Below are positions 1 to 6,962 of a stretch of DNA of 20,407 bases, piece after piece. Under the pieces are notes generated by a model. It ran no database searches and was not told the DNA's origin. It was given only the letters and a program-made list of their open reading frames with translations. The DNA is taken from positions 1-20,407 of the IMG/VR virus record IMGVR_UViG_3300044729_001097; one strand, 5' to 3'. Position numbers and translations under genes: made by a program. Positions within the stretch are counted from its first letter, which is position 1. Each line of letters opens with the position of its first letter. The DNA comes from a virus.

Positions 1-123
1 GCCTTCGCTGAAGTGACCGCCGCCGTGACCCAGGCTGTCGTGCCCTTCGAACTCGACGTTCCGTTTGTCCGCACCTCCTACGCCGGGGGCGGCCCGCTCG
101 TCACCATCTACGGGGTCGTGTAA
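1..123 (+). CDS. C-terminal end of an unidentified phage gene (partial)
   Basis: Frame 1 is open from the window edge to a TAA at 121-123 and encodes the last 40 residues of a protein, ending in a Gly-rich stretch and the hydrophobic tail TIYGVV. The start lies outside the window. It sits 15 nt before the first adaptor gene on the same strand, so it probably belongs to the same virion-morphogenesis operon, where a capsid-associated or other structural protein would be expected. Too little is visible to assign a family. Confidence 0.6.
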   Translation, partial: AFAEVTAAVTQAVVPFELDVPFVRTSYAGGGPLVTIYGVV

Positions 124-138
124 CGGAGAGTAACGCCC

Positions 139-801
139 GTGGCAACCAGCGGCATATCCAACTTCGACCCTACGTTCGATGATCTTTTGCAGGATGCTGC
201 CGCGATGGTTGGCGGCGGGCCCGTCCTTGCTGACGAACTGATCAGCGCCCGGCGTGGCCTCGACTACATGCTGACGGACCTTCAGAACAAGAACGTCCTC
301 CTGCACAAGATCGAGACCACCATCGTCCCGGTCTCCATTTCTGTCTCGTCCCTGACTTTCGACCAGACCATCTCCGACGTCCTCGTCGCTAGCATCCGCA
401 CCTCCACCACCGACATCCTCGTGGAGCGTGACGGCTATGAGCGTTGGGCCGAGATCCCCACCAAGTCCCAGTCCGGCCGCCCGACCCGCTACTGGTGGGA
501 TCGCCGCCGCGCATCCAACGTGATGAACCTGTGGCCGGTCCCCGACCAGACCTACACGGTCGTCCTTACCATCCAGAAGAACGCCGAAAGTACGTTGCGC
601 GCCTTCGACAATGTCGATGTGCCGCGTCGTTTCATGCCTGCCCTCGTCTACGGTCTCGCCTACTGGATCGGTCTGCGCCGTGGCACCCGCGTTGACGCCG
701 GCCGCCTGACGCTGCTGCGCGCCGAATACGAACGGGCCATCAAGGACGCCATGCGCGAGGACCGGGAACGCGGCAAGGTCTACATCAGGATTGGCCGCTG
801 A
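139..801 (+). CDS. Head-tail adaptor / P22 gp4-like tail accessory protein (putative)
   Basis: A 220-aa protein started by GTG, with GGAG at 125-128 ten bases upstream. Near residues 30-50 it has the helical pattern ARRGLDYMLTDLQNKN. A beta-rich middle follows, with RWAEIPTKSQSGRP, YWWDRR and LWPVPD. It ends in a helical part, VPRRFMPALVYGLAYWIG, followed by YERAIKDAMREDRER. From memory, this order is typical of phage adaptor proteins that bind the portal and receive the tail nozzle (P22 gp4 / T7 gp11-like roles). The stop overlaps the start of a second adaptor-like gene of nearly equal size, which supports a neck-assembly role. The structural class is fairly secure; the exact position in the neck is inferred. 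Confidence 0.72.
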   Translation: MATSGISNFDPTFDDLLQDAAAMVGGGPVLADELISARRGLDYMLTDLQNKNVLLHKIETTIVPVSISVSSLTFDQTISDVLVASIRTSTTDILVERDGYERWAEIPTKSQSGRPTRYWWDRRRASNVMNLWPVPDQTYTVVLTIQKNAESTLRAFDNVDVPRRFMPALVYGLAYWIGLRRGTRVDAGRLTLLRAEYERAIKDAMREDRERGKVYIRIGR

Positions 802-1454
802 TGCCCTACACCTACACCACCCTCACCAACGACGTCATCGCCAACATGGAGGAGGACTCCGAGGAGTTCGTCTCGGCCCTGCCCTCCATCATCGAGCGCG
901 CCCAGTCCCACTTGCAGCGCCGCCTCGACCCCGTCAACATCATCACGTTCACGGAAGTCTCGGTCAGCGCCTCGACGCGCACCCTGACCCTACCCTCCAA
1001 CCTGCTTGTCCTCAAGTCCATCCAAGTCTGCGCAACGGGCGGCTGGAACAACCTGCTGGAGCAGAACAACGAGTTCCTCACCGCGTACTGGCCGGACTAC
1101 ACGTCCTGCGCTCCCGCCAAGTACTACGCGCCCAAGGACAACGCCACCATCTTTCTGGCGCCGACGCCCCACTCCAACACCACGGCCCTCATCGAGTACA
1201 TCCCGCGCGTGACGGTCCTGAGTTCGGCGCACCCGACCAACTACTTTGCGACCTATACGGACACGGCCCTGTTCGCGGCGACCATGCTGTACGCCAATGC
1301 GTGGACCAAGAATGCCGGCGCCGTTACGCTTTGGCAGGGCATCCTCAACGAGGAACTGACCGCCCTGAACATCGAGTCCAGCCGGGCGCGCCGCTCCGAC
1401 GCCGTCAATAGATATAACGGGTCGCCCGAGAACACCATTTCGGGGCAGCCCTAA
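801..1454 (+). CDS. Second head-tail adaptor (SU10-adaptor-like), putative
   Basis: A 217-aa protein whose ATG overlaps the previous stop (TGATG). It begins with a segment like other short-tailed-phage adaptors (YTTLTNDVIANMEEDSEEF, then IIERAQSHLQRRLDP). A central beta-rich part (TLTLPSNLLVLKSIQV; KYYAPKDNATIFLAPTP) is followed by a helical end (FAATMLYANAWTKNAGAV). The opening helices, the platform-like beta segment and the closing helices match, from memory, the SU10 adaptor family, which joins portal to nozzle. Its place directly after another adaptor and ahead of the nozzle gene fits. Whether it is the ring adaptor or a head-closure protein cannot be decided from sequence alone. Confidence 0.65.
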   Translation: MPYTYTTLTNDVIANMEEDSEEFVSALPSIIERAQSHLQRRLDPVNIITFTEVSVSASTRTLTLPSNLLVLKSIQVCATGGWNNLLEQNNEFLTAYWPDYTSCAPAKYYAPKDNATIFLAPTPHSNTTALIEYIPRVTVLSSAHPTNYFATYTDTALFAATMLYANAWTKNAGAVTLWQGILNEELTALNIESSRARRSDAVNRYNGSPENTISGQP

Positions 1455-1672
1455 TGTCCGTCCTCGACATGTGGTCGGTCTGCGACAGGTGCGGATTCGA
1501 CTACAAGCGCCGGGACCTGCGCAAAGAGTCTACCAAGTTCGTGGTCTGCTACTCCTGTTTCGACGGCATCTACGACAAGAAGAGCCACCCTCAAAACAGG
1601 TCGCCGAAGCCGCGCCGCGAACTCCAGCCCGTTCCTGATGGGCGCCCTGACCAGACCAACTATGGTTCCTGA
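1454..1672 (+). CDS. Small zinc-ribbon protein, copy 1
   Basis: A 72-aa protein with two CxxC pairs (C10/C13 and C32/C35) spaced as in a zinc ribbon, followed by a basic, proline-rich tail (HPQNRSPKPRRE, then VPDGRPDQ). The ATG overlaps the preceding stop by 1 nt. The following gene encodes a clear paralogue with the same Cys spacing and the same HPQNR...VPDGRP tail. Small zinc-ribbon proteins of this kind are common among structural genes of marine podoviruses, but I know of no proven role. The position between adaptor and nozzle genes suggests a virion or assembly factor. The metal site is well supported; the function is unknown. Confidence 0.75.
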   Translation: MSVLDMWSVCDRCGFDYKRRDLRKESTKFVVCYSCFDGIYDKKSHPQNRSPKPRRELQPVPDGRPDQTNYGS

Positions 1673-1674
1673 TC

Positions 1675-1986
1675 ATGGCCCTACAAGTCTGGTCGCTGTG
1701 TGATAGGTGTGGACAGAAGTACTATCGCAGGCAACTCCGCAAGGAATCCACCGGCCTCGTCGTCTGCTCCTCTTGCTACGACGGCGCCTACGATCTTCGG
1801 AAGCACCCGCAGAACAGGCCGCCCCGACCACGCCTAGAGTCCCGCAAAGTCCCTGACGGCCGCCCCCTTCAGAGCCTTGACAACTACCTCGCTCAAGAAA
1901 ACGACGCCTATCTCCTCACCGAAGACGGCTCGAATATCCTGGTCACTTCCGTGGTCTGGAGCCCCTCTATGAGCAGTCCAACTTAG
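1675..1986 (+). CDS. Small zinc-ribbon protein, copy 2 with extended C terminus
   Basis: A 103-aa paralogue of the preceding gene, two bases after its stop. The metal-binding cysteines are C9/C12 and C31/C34, and most of the first 65 residues align without gaps (WSLCDRCGQKYYRRQLRKES against WSVCDRCGFDYKRRDLRKES). It differs by an acidic, beta-prone extension of about 35 residues carrying AYLLTEDGSNILVTS. That LxxEDGSxILV pattern recurs in phage structural proteins and may be an added interaction segment. The pair reads as a tandem duplication followed by divergence. Function is unknown, and nothing indicates that either copy is broken. Confidence 0.75.
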   Translation: MALQVWSLCDRCGQKYYRRQLRKESTGLVVCSSCYDGAYDLRKHPQNRPPRPRLESRKVPDGRPLQSLDNYLAQENDAYLLTEDGSNILVTSVVWSPSMSSPT

Positions 1987-1996
1987 GATTCCTCAC

Positions 1997-2257
1997 ATGG
2001 ACGTCAAGCTTGTTTTCGACTTCGTCTCCACTTTCCTGTGGCCACTTCTGTTGGCTTACGGCGCCTATCTGCAACGGGAGCTTTCGGCTGTGCATAAGAA
2101 AGTCGATCACCTCCAAGAGCTTCACCACGGCCACGTCGCTCAAGTCAACAAGGACTTCGCCACGCGAGAGGTTGTCTCCGATCTTGAAAACAAGCTCACA
2201 ACTGTGCTAAATAGAATTGACGATAAAGTAACACGCATCCTTGAGGAGCGCAAGTAA
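1997..2257 (+). CDS. Small N-anchored membrane protein with coiled coil
   Basis: An 86-aa protein starting at ATG 1997 after an AGGA at about 1985-1988. Residues 5-25 form one hydrophobic, aromatic-rich segment (VFDFVSTFLWPLLLAYGAYL) that is probably a membrane anchor. The remaining 60 residues are charged and heptad-like (ELSAVHKKVDHLQELHH; VVSDLENKLTTVLNRIDDKV), as expected of a coiled coil. This architecture would fit an inner-membrane spanin subunit, a holin-like accessory or a small virion component. No lipoprotein partner gene is seen next to it, and the lysis genes are on the other strand, so a spanin role is only a possibility. The next gene starts on the last base of its stop. Confidence 0.6.
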   Translation: MDVKLVFDFVSTFLWPLLLAYGAYLQRELSAVHKKVDHLQELHHGHVAQVNKDFATREVVSDLENKLTTVLNRIDDKVTRILEERK

Positions 2258-2700
2258 TGCCCTCGACTTATGATCCCCTCCTTCGTCTAGAACTCCAAGC
2301 GACCGGCGAGAACGCCACCACTTGGGGCACCAAGACGAACAACAACCTTGATTTGATCGCAACCGCAGTCGCGGGCATCGCGGTCGTTAGCGTTTCGTCC
2401 GGCGACACCACCCTGACCACGGCCAACGCGGCAACCGACCAAGCCCGCGCCGCCATTCTTCTTGTGCAGGGCACCCTGACGGGCAACGCCAACATCATCA
2501 TGCCGGCCTCGCCGAAGACCTACATCTTCATCCGCCAGACCAGCGGCGCCTTCAACGTTACGGCCAAGCAATCCGCCGGCACCGGCACTGTCCTGCCGCC
2601 TTCTGGCCCTGCCCTCATCATCAATACCAGCACTACCAGCATCGACCTGATGGCGGGCCTGCTCGACAACTACGGCGTTCGGATCACCGAGACCGCCTGA
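2257..2700 (+). CDS. Short virion protein with fibre/appendage-type N-terminal domain
   Basis: A 147-aa protein overlapping its neighbours by one base at each end. Residues 4-35 (TYDPLLRLELQATGENATTW, then GTKTNNNLDLIATAVAG) match a segment I recognise at the N terminus of tail-fibre, appendage or neck proteins in many podoviruses. There the segment usually anchors a larger protein to the virion. The remainder is Ala/Thr/Val-rich and beta-prone (DTTLTTANAATDQARAAIL; YIFIRQTSGAFNVTAKQS). It ends after this domain, without the long shaft and receptor-binding region of real fibres. It may be a free-standing decoration or nozzle-associated protein, or a minimal anchor for a fibre encoded elsewhere. 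Confidence 0.6.
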   Translation: MPSTYDPLLRLELQATGENATTWGTKTNNNLDLIATAVAGIAVVSVSSGDTTLTTANAATDQARAAILLVQGTLTGNANIIMPASPKTYIFIRQTSGAFNVTAKQSAGTGTVLPPSGPALIINTSTTSIDLMAGLLDNYGVRITETA

Positions 2701-4556
2701 TGTCGGCCACCTTTCAGGACCAGAAGCTTACCGAACTAAACTTCCAAGTCGGCGTCGTCAAGGAGAAGACCCAACTTGACGCTGGTGGCTTTTGGACTGA
2801 CGCCGACAAGATCCGCTTCCGCTATGGGCGCCCCGAACTCATGGGCGGCTGGCAGCGCGTCATCGACTCTTCCCAAGATAGCAAAATCTTCGGCGTGCCG
2901 CGTTACCTAACTTCGATTCGTAGCCGGGGTGGTCAGCCTGCCGCCGTCATCGCTACTAATGTGGGCCTGTTCTCCAGCGAACTTTCTACCTTCTATAACA
3001 TCACGCCCATCACCTCTACCCTCGCTTCCAGCAATCTGCTGTCTACTGAAGCGGGCTCGACGAAGATCGTCGTTTCCGTCTCCAATCATGGCCTCACGAC
3101 GGGCAGCCTCGTCGAGGTCGTATCTGCTGCCGCTACCATTGGCGGCAACATCGTCATCAACGCGATCTCTTCGACGACGGCCACCTTCCCGGTTAGCGTC
3201 ATCACCTCCAATGCCTTCGCATTCAATGTTAGCCTGACTGCCGTGGCCACATCTGTAGCTACGGGCGGTGCCATCACCATCGGCTTCTCCTACCCAGCCG
3301 GTAACATCTCCACCGAATTTGTTTCGGGCTGGGGCATCGGCGTTTGGAGCGGCAACTTTGGTTGGGGCACCCCCTCTTCGCCAGTGCCTTTTCCCCTTCG
3401 CCAGTGGTCGCTCGATCTGTGGGGCACCGATATCATGGCCGTTCCTTCTGGCGGCCCGCTCATGTACTGGGATACCAGCGCCGGAATTGTCAGTCGCGCC
3501 ACTATCGTCACGGCAGCCCCCTCCGTCAACCAGATTGTGCGCGTCGCCTCGGAAGCCAGACACGTTCTTCTTTATGGCACCCATGACATTTCCGGCGTTT
3601 ACAGTCCGCTCCTAGTCCGTTGGTGTTCCCAAGAAGACTTCACCGACTGGACGCCTTCCAACATCAACACCGCAGGCGACTATCCGCTGCCGAGCCGTGG
3701 CTCCGAGATTAGGGCCGTCAACCGCATTGGCGACAAGACTGCCATCCTGACCGACAACGACCTGTTCATCCAGTCCTACATCGGCGGCAACGACGTCTTC
3801 GGCTTCACCGCTGTCGGTGAACAATGCGGCATCATTGCCCGTAACGCAGCCATCGAATACAACGGCACACTCTATTGGATGGCAGCCAACGGCCAGTTCT
3901 ACCAGTATGATGGTCGCCTCCAAACTTTGAGCTGTACCGTCCTCCGCTACATCTATGACAATTTGGACCAGTTCCAACTTGAAAAGATCTATGTGGGTTC
4001 GAACTCGACCTTCGACGAAATCATGTGGTTCTATCCTTCCCTCGAATCGCCTAATGGCGAGAACGACCGCTACGTCATCTATAACACGCGCGAGAAGCAC
4101 TGGTCCATCGGCACCATGCCCCGCACAGTCTGGGAAGATAGCAATACGTTCTCGCGCCCCCTTGCCATTGACGACAAGGCTTCCAACATTTATTATCAGG
4201 AATCTGGCTACACTGCCGATAGCTCCGTCCTCGCTGCCAATCTTGAAGGCGCGTACTTCGATCAGCAGGACGGCAACAGCATTGTGTTCGTCAACAAGTT
4301 CGTGCCCGACTTCTCCAACCTGTCCGACAATACGCCCTACGTCGGCACCCTCAACATCTCGCTCCAAGCCCGTAAATATCCAGGCGGCCCGGTCATCACC
4401 AAGGGTCCCTTCCCCGTGACCGGCAACACCCAGAAAATCTCCACCCGCCTGCGGGGCCGCGAACTGGCCATCCAAATCCAGTCCTCGACTTCTTCCAACG
4501 TGCCGTGGCGGATGGGTCAGTTCCGCATGGCAATCGAACCTGACGGTCTGCGATGA
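2700..4556 (+). CDS. Tail nozzle / P22 gp10-like tail hub protein
   Basis: A 618-aa protein. Its N terminus (FWTDADKIRFRYGRPELMGGW, residues about 31-51) and C terminus (RLRGRELAIQIQSSTSS; MGQFRMAIEPDGLR) match a phage tail-nozzle family I recognise. Residues about 240-520 are rich in beta-blade motifs such as WCSQEDFTDWTPS, AVNRIGDKTAILTDNDL and LYWMAANGQFYQYDGR. This agrees with the beta-propeller of P22 gp10/T7 gp12-type nozzle proteins that extend the tail tube below the adaptor ring. Residues about 115-200 look like a separate beta-rich insert centred on NHGLTTGSLVEV. The gene follows the adaptors and overlaps the next gene by ATGA. A nozzle role is likely; the exact homology class is less certain. 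Confidence 0.72.
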   Translation: MSATFQDQKLTELNFQVGVVKEKTQLDAGGFWTDADKIRFRYGRPELMGGWQRVIDSSQDSKIFGVPRYLTSIRSRGGQPAAVIATNVGLFSSELSTFYNITPITSTLASSNLLSTEAGSTKIVVSVSNHGLTTGSLVEVVSAAATIGGNIVINAISSTTATFPVSVITSNAFAFNVSLTAVATSVATGGAITIGFSYPAGNISTEFVSGWGIGVWSGNFGWGTPSSPVPFPLRQWSLDLWGTDIMAVPSGGPLMYWDTSAGIVSRATIVTAAPSVNQIVRVASEARHVLLYGTHDISGVYSPLLVRWCSQEDFTDWTPSNINTAGDYPLPSRGSEIRAVNRIGDKTAILTDNDLFIQSYIGGNDVFGFTAVGEQCGIIARNAAIEYNGTLYWMAANGQFYQYDGRLQTLSCTVLRYIYDNLDQFQLEKIYVGSNSTFDEIMWFYPSLESPNGENDRYVIYNTREKHWSIGTMPRTVWEDSNTFSRPLAIDDKASNIYYQESGYTADSSVLAANLEGAYFDQQDGNSIVFVNKFVPDFSNLSDNTPYVGTLNISLQARKYPGGPVITKGPFPVTGNTQKISTRLRGRELAIQIQSSTSSNVPWRMGQFRMAIEPDGLR

Positions 4557-4825
4557 CCCGGCGCATCTCCTCCCGCACCTTTCCTACGCCCCCTGACGCC
4601 TGGGACCCTGCCTCCCGCGACGCATGGAATCGGCTCATTACAGTACTCGAACAGAGCGACCTCTTCGACCCCGGTCGGCGCACCCGTCCCCAGTTCATTG
4701 TGCAGGGCACCGTCAGCGCCCCCATCACCGTCGATATGCTAAATCCGTCGGTCACGGCCCTCACCAACGTCGTCGGCAAACTCCTGCTCGCCCTCCAGTC
4801 CAGCAACTTCGTCGACGTCCGCTAG
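4553..4825 (+). CDS. Small conserved phage protein after the nozzle gene
   Basis: A 90-aa protein starting in the ATGA overlap with the nozzle stop. The N-terminal half is Arg/Pro-rich (RRISSRTFPTPPDAWDPASR) and the middle helix WNRLITVLEQSDLF precedes a basic turn. The C-terminal half (QFIVQGTVSAPITVDMLNP; ALTNVVGKLLLALQSSNFV) is hydrophobic and helical but not clearly transmembrane. It is the last gene before a promoter and ends inside the inverted repeat described separately. I recognise no family with certainty. Translational coupling to the nozzle gene suggests a structural or assembly role. Confidence 0.6.
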   Translation: MTRRISSRTFPTPPDAWDPASRDAWNRLITVLEQSDLFDPGRRTRPQFIVQGTVSAPITVDMLNPSVTALTNVVGKLLLALQSSNFVDVR

Positions 4826-4843
4826 GTTTATTTTCCAAACCTA
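4823..4843. promoter_or_regulatory. Perfect 7-bp inverted repeat overlapping a stop codon and the -35 area
   Basis: TAGGTTT (4823-4829), a 7-nt centre and AAACCTA (4837-4843) are exact inverted copies. The left arm begins at the TAG stop of the 90-aa gene, and the right arm ends four bases before the extended -10 box. No T-run follows on either strand, so it is not a convincing intrinsic terminator. Its place across the -35 region suits an operator or activator site. It could also be a weak RNA hairpin at the end of the upstream transcript. Confidence 0.5.
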
Positions 4844-4846
4844 ACG

Positions 4847-4855
4847 TGGTATAAT
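4847..4855 (+). promoter_or_regulatory. Extended -10 sigma70-type promoter
   Basis: TGGTATAAT is a perfect extended -10 element (TGn followed by TATAAT) in one of the few noncoding gaps. The best -35 with 17-bp spacing, TTTATT at 4827-4832, matches TTGACA at only 3 of 6 positions, which is common for extended -10 promoters. Transcription would start near 4862. That leaves a leader of about 13 nt with AGAAGG (4863-4868) six bases before the ATG at 4875. It would drive the ejection-protein block. Confidence 0.65.
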
Positions 4856-4874
4856 AAGCAGCAGAAGGCCCATC

Positions 4875-6962
4875 ATGTCCGACACCCTTTTTGCCCCTTC
4901 TTTTGCGCCGTTCTCCGCAGAAACCGACGTTCCTGCTGTGGGGATTGGTGCGCCTGAAGACGGCATCGTGCGGACTATGGCTTTCGCGCCGGCCCTCAAC
5001 GCCCTCCCTGCTGCGTTGCCCTCAAGCGGTAATGTGTTCCGCTCCTACACGCCGCCCCCGCCCGACTCTTTCGATCCTTTCACCGCTGCTATGACGGGTG
5101 GCATTCCTTCTTTCTTCTCCTACCGCGAAGGCGCTCTGCCCGACCTCGGCGGCCCGCCTCCCGACATTGGCAGTGCCGACACAGGCGGCGGCGAAGGTGG
5201 CGATTATGTTCCCCCTCCCTTCTCGTTTGTGCCCAATCCTCCCGGCGCGGTAACTCTCGGGCGTCCTGGAACTGAAGACATTCTTGGTCCCCGTGGCCCG
5301 TCGGTCGTAAGTCCCGGTGCGGGTCTCGCGGGTCCCGCTGGCGGCAGCCTTGTGTTCAATCCGCTATCCAATTTTGCGCCCGGCGTCATGCCTAGCACCG
5401 GCAACTTCCTACAAGACCTTAGTAACCTTTACAATACGCCCGGCTTTACCGGCGCACTCGCGAGCGTTGCGGGTGGCCCTGCCGCAATCCTTTCGCTCCT
5501 AGCCGGAACTGCCCTGTCTCAAGCGGCAGGCGACACCCCTCGCAGTACTGGCGTCCTCGGTGCCCTTTCCGACTTGGTGCGCGATTCCCGCTTGTCGCCC
5601 GAACAGCGCGAACTTGCCCGGCAAACTGCCCGTGACCTCGACGCAGAATCCCGCCGTGCCGCTGAAGCTCGTCAGGGCGTCGTCCTCGAAAACCTCCCCG
5701 CCCCCACACAGGGAGCCCTCGGCCCTGCTGGCGAAGGCGGCAACCAAGTCGCCCCCGGACCCGGCGGTCCCACTAACCAAGAAGCGCCGACTGCCGGTTC
5801 GGTGGCGGTGGACACCCCTCCGACGGGCATGCAAACAGGCTTGGGTGGGATTCCTAGTGCCGCTACTCCAAGCCAGCAGGCGGGTCTCAGTGCCGCTCTT
5901 GATGCGCTCACGGCAGCAGTTGATGCCTTTCAGCAGGCCCGAAACGCGGAGCTTGACGATCCCACTCCCGCAAATATTGAAGCTTCGCGTCAAGCCAATC
6001 AAGCAGCAATAGATGCTCAACGCAGCGTTGATGGTCTTCTAAATTCGATAGCTACGCCCACGGCGCCTGCCCCCGCTGCGCCTCCTGTATCCGAGATAAT
6101 TAGCTCCATCATTGATTCGATTGTCAGCCCTGCGGCAGCCGCCACCCTAGGAGGCACACCGGGCGGGGCTTTCGGCGCCCCAGATGGCCTAGGCGAAGGT
6201 TGGGGTGACGCTGACTTCGGTGGTTTTGCCGACGCTCAAGATGCTGCCAATGCTGCTGCCCAAGCTGACGCCAATGCTGCTGCCGCCAACGCCGACGCAG
6301 ATTCCCAGCCGGGCGGGGTGGATAGCGGCGATGCTCCCGGCGATGCTGGCGATGCCGGTGACGCTGGGGATGCTGGTGGTGATGCTGGCGAGGGCGGTGA
6401 TGCCGGTGGCGATGCTGGCGGCGATTCCGGTGGTGATGGAGGAGGCGACGGTGGTGGAGATGGTGGCGGTGATGGCGGCGGCGGAGATGGTGGGGGTGGT
6501 GATGGCGGCGGTGGCGGCGACGGTGGAGGCGGCGGTGATGGCGGTTATCGCAGGGGCGGCGTCGTGAAGTACGCTGAAGGCGGCCTCGCTGTTCTCGGCA
6601 ATGACTTTAATTTTGACGGCGGCTATGCTATAAACATGATGGGCGGTCAAATGCCCGAAGCCTTTGCTGGCGGGGGCCTTGTTCCGCTGGCAGGCGGCGG
6701 CAAGATTGCCATTGGTCCCGGCGGCGGCCTCGACGACCTGATCCCAACGTCCATCAATGGGCGGCGGGCTGCGGCTCTTTCGGATGGTGAGTTCGTCATC
6801 CCCGCCGACGTAGTCTCCATGCTTGGGGACGGTTCTTCTAACGCAGGCGCCCGGCGTCTGTACGATCTGATGAGGCAAATTCGCGACGCCAAGACCGGAA
6901 CTACGCGCCAAGCTGGTCCTCTGCCCGTTGGCGAGATTCTTAAAAGGAGCCTTGGCGAATGA
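4875..6962 (+). CDS. Large Gly/Asp-rich virion protein with C-terminal LSDGEFV domain
   Basis: A 695-aa protein preceded by AGAAGG with 6-nt spacing. Residues 1-200 are Pro/Gly/Ala-rich and apparently unstructured. Residues about 225-270 and 340-400 are helical (LSPEQRELARQTARDLDAES; AALDALTAAVDAFQQARNAE). Residues about 485-557 are almost pure Gly, Asp and Ala repeats. The last 135 residues form a compact domain with the motifs YAEGGLA, IPTSINGRRAAALSDGEFVI and SNAGARRLYDLMRQIR. I recognise that end as a conserved domain of podovirus structural or ejection proteins. It is the first gene after the promoter and overlaps the next gene by ATGA. A virion or ejection role is inferred; the Gly/Asp tract has no known function. 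Confidence 0.62.
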   Translation: MSDTLFAPSFAPFSAETDVPAVGIGAPEDGIVRTMAFAPALNALPAALPSSGNVFRSYTPPPPDSFDPFTAAMTGGIPSFFSYREGALPDLGGPPPDIGSADTGGGEGGDYVPPPFSFVPNPPGAVTLGRPGTEDILGPRGPSVVSPGAGLAGPAGGSLVFNPLSNFAPGVMPSTGNFLQDLSNLYNTPGFTGALASVAGGPAAILSLLAGTALSQAAGDTPRSTGVLGALSDLVRDSRLSPEQRELARQTARDLDAESRRAAEARQGVVLENLPAPTQGALGPAGEGGNQVAPGPGGPTNQEAPTAGSVAVDTPPTGMQTGLGGIPSAATPSQQAGLSAALDALTAAVDAFQQARNAELDDPTPANIEASRQANQAAIDAQRSVDGLLNSIATPTAPAPAAPPVSEIISSIIDSIVSPAAAATLGGTPGGAFGAPDGLGEGWGDADFGGFADAQDAANAAAQADANAAAANADADSQPGGVDSGDAPGDAGDAGDAGDAGGDAGEGGDAGGDAGGDSGGDGGGDGGGDGGGDGGGGDGGGGDGGGGGDGGGGGDGGYRRGGVVKYAEGGLAVLGNDFNFDGGYAINMMGGQMPEAFAGGGLVPLAGGGKIAIGPGGGLDDLIPTSINGRRAAALSDGEFVIPADVVSMLGDGSSNAGARRLYDLMRQIRDAKTGTTRQAGPLPVGEILKRSLGE
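6328..6546 (+). repeat. Imperfect GAT-GCT-GGC / GGT-GGC-GAT coding repeat
   Basis: About 220 bp of short degenerate triplet-type repeats inside the 695-aa gene encode GDAGDAGDAGD units that grade into GDGGGDGGGGD units (residues about 485-557). The frame is kept throughout, so the tract is translated. Such tracts change length easily by slippage. Confidence 0.9.

Noticed and set aside
3612-4475. 287-codon minus-strand frame
   Set aside because: Antisense of the nozzle gene, whose conserved motifs run straight through this region.
4823-4843. Inverted repeat read as an intrinsic terminator
   Set aside because: The stem is A+T-rich and is not followed by a T-run on either strand; an operator reading suits its position better.
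6328-6546. Gly/Asp tract as a CRISPR or RTX repeat
   Set aside because: There are no spacer-separated identical repeats, and no GGxGxDxUx nonapeptide register; it is a simple degenerate coding repeat.
6189-6911. 240-codon minus-strand frame rich in Ala/Ile/Thr
   Set aside because: It is the complement of the Gly/Asp coding repeat; the Ile/Thr/Ala periodicity is a by-product.
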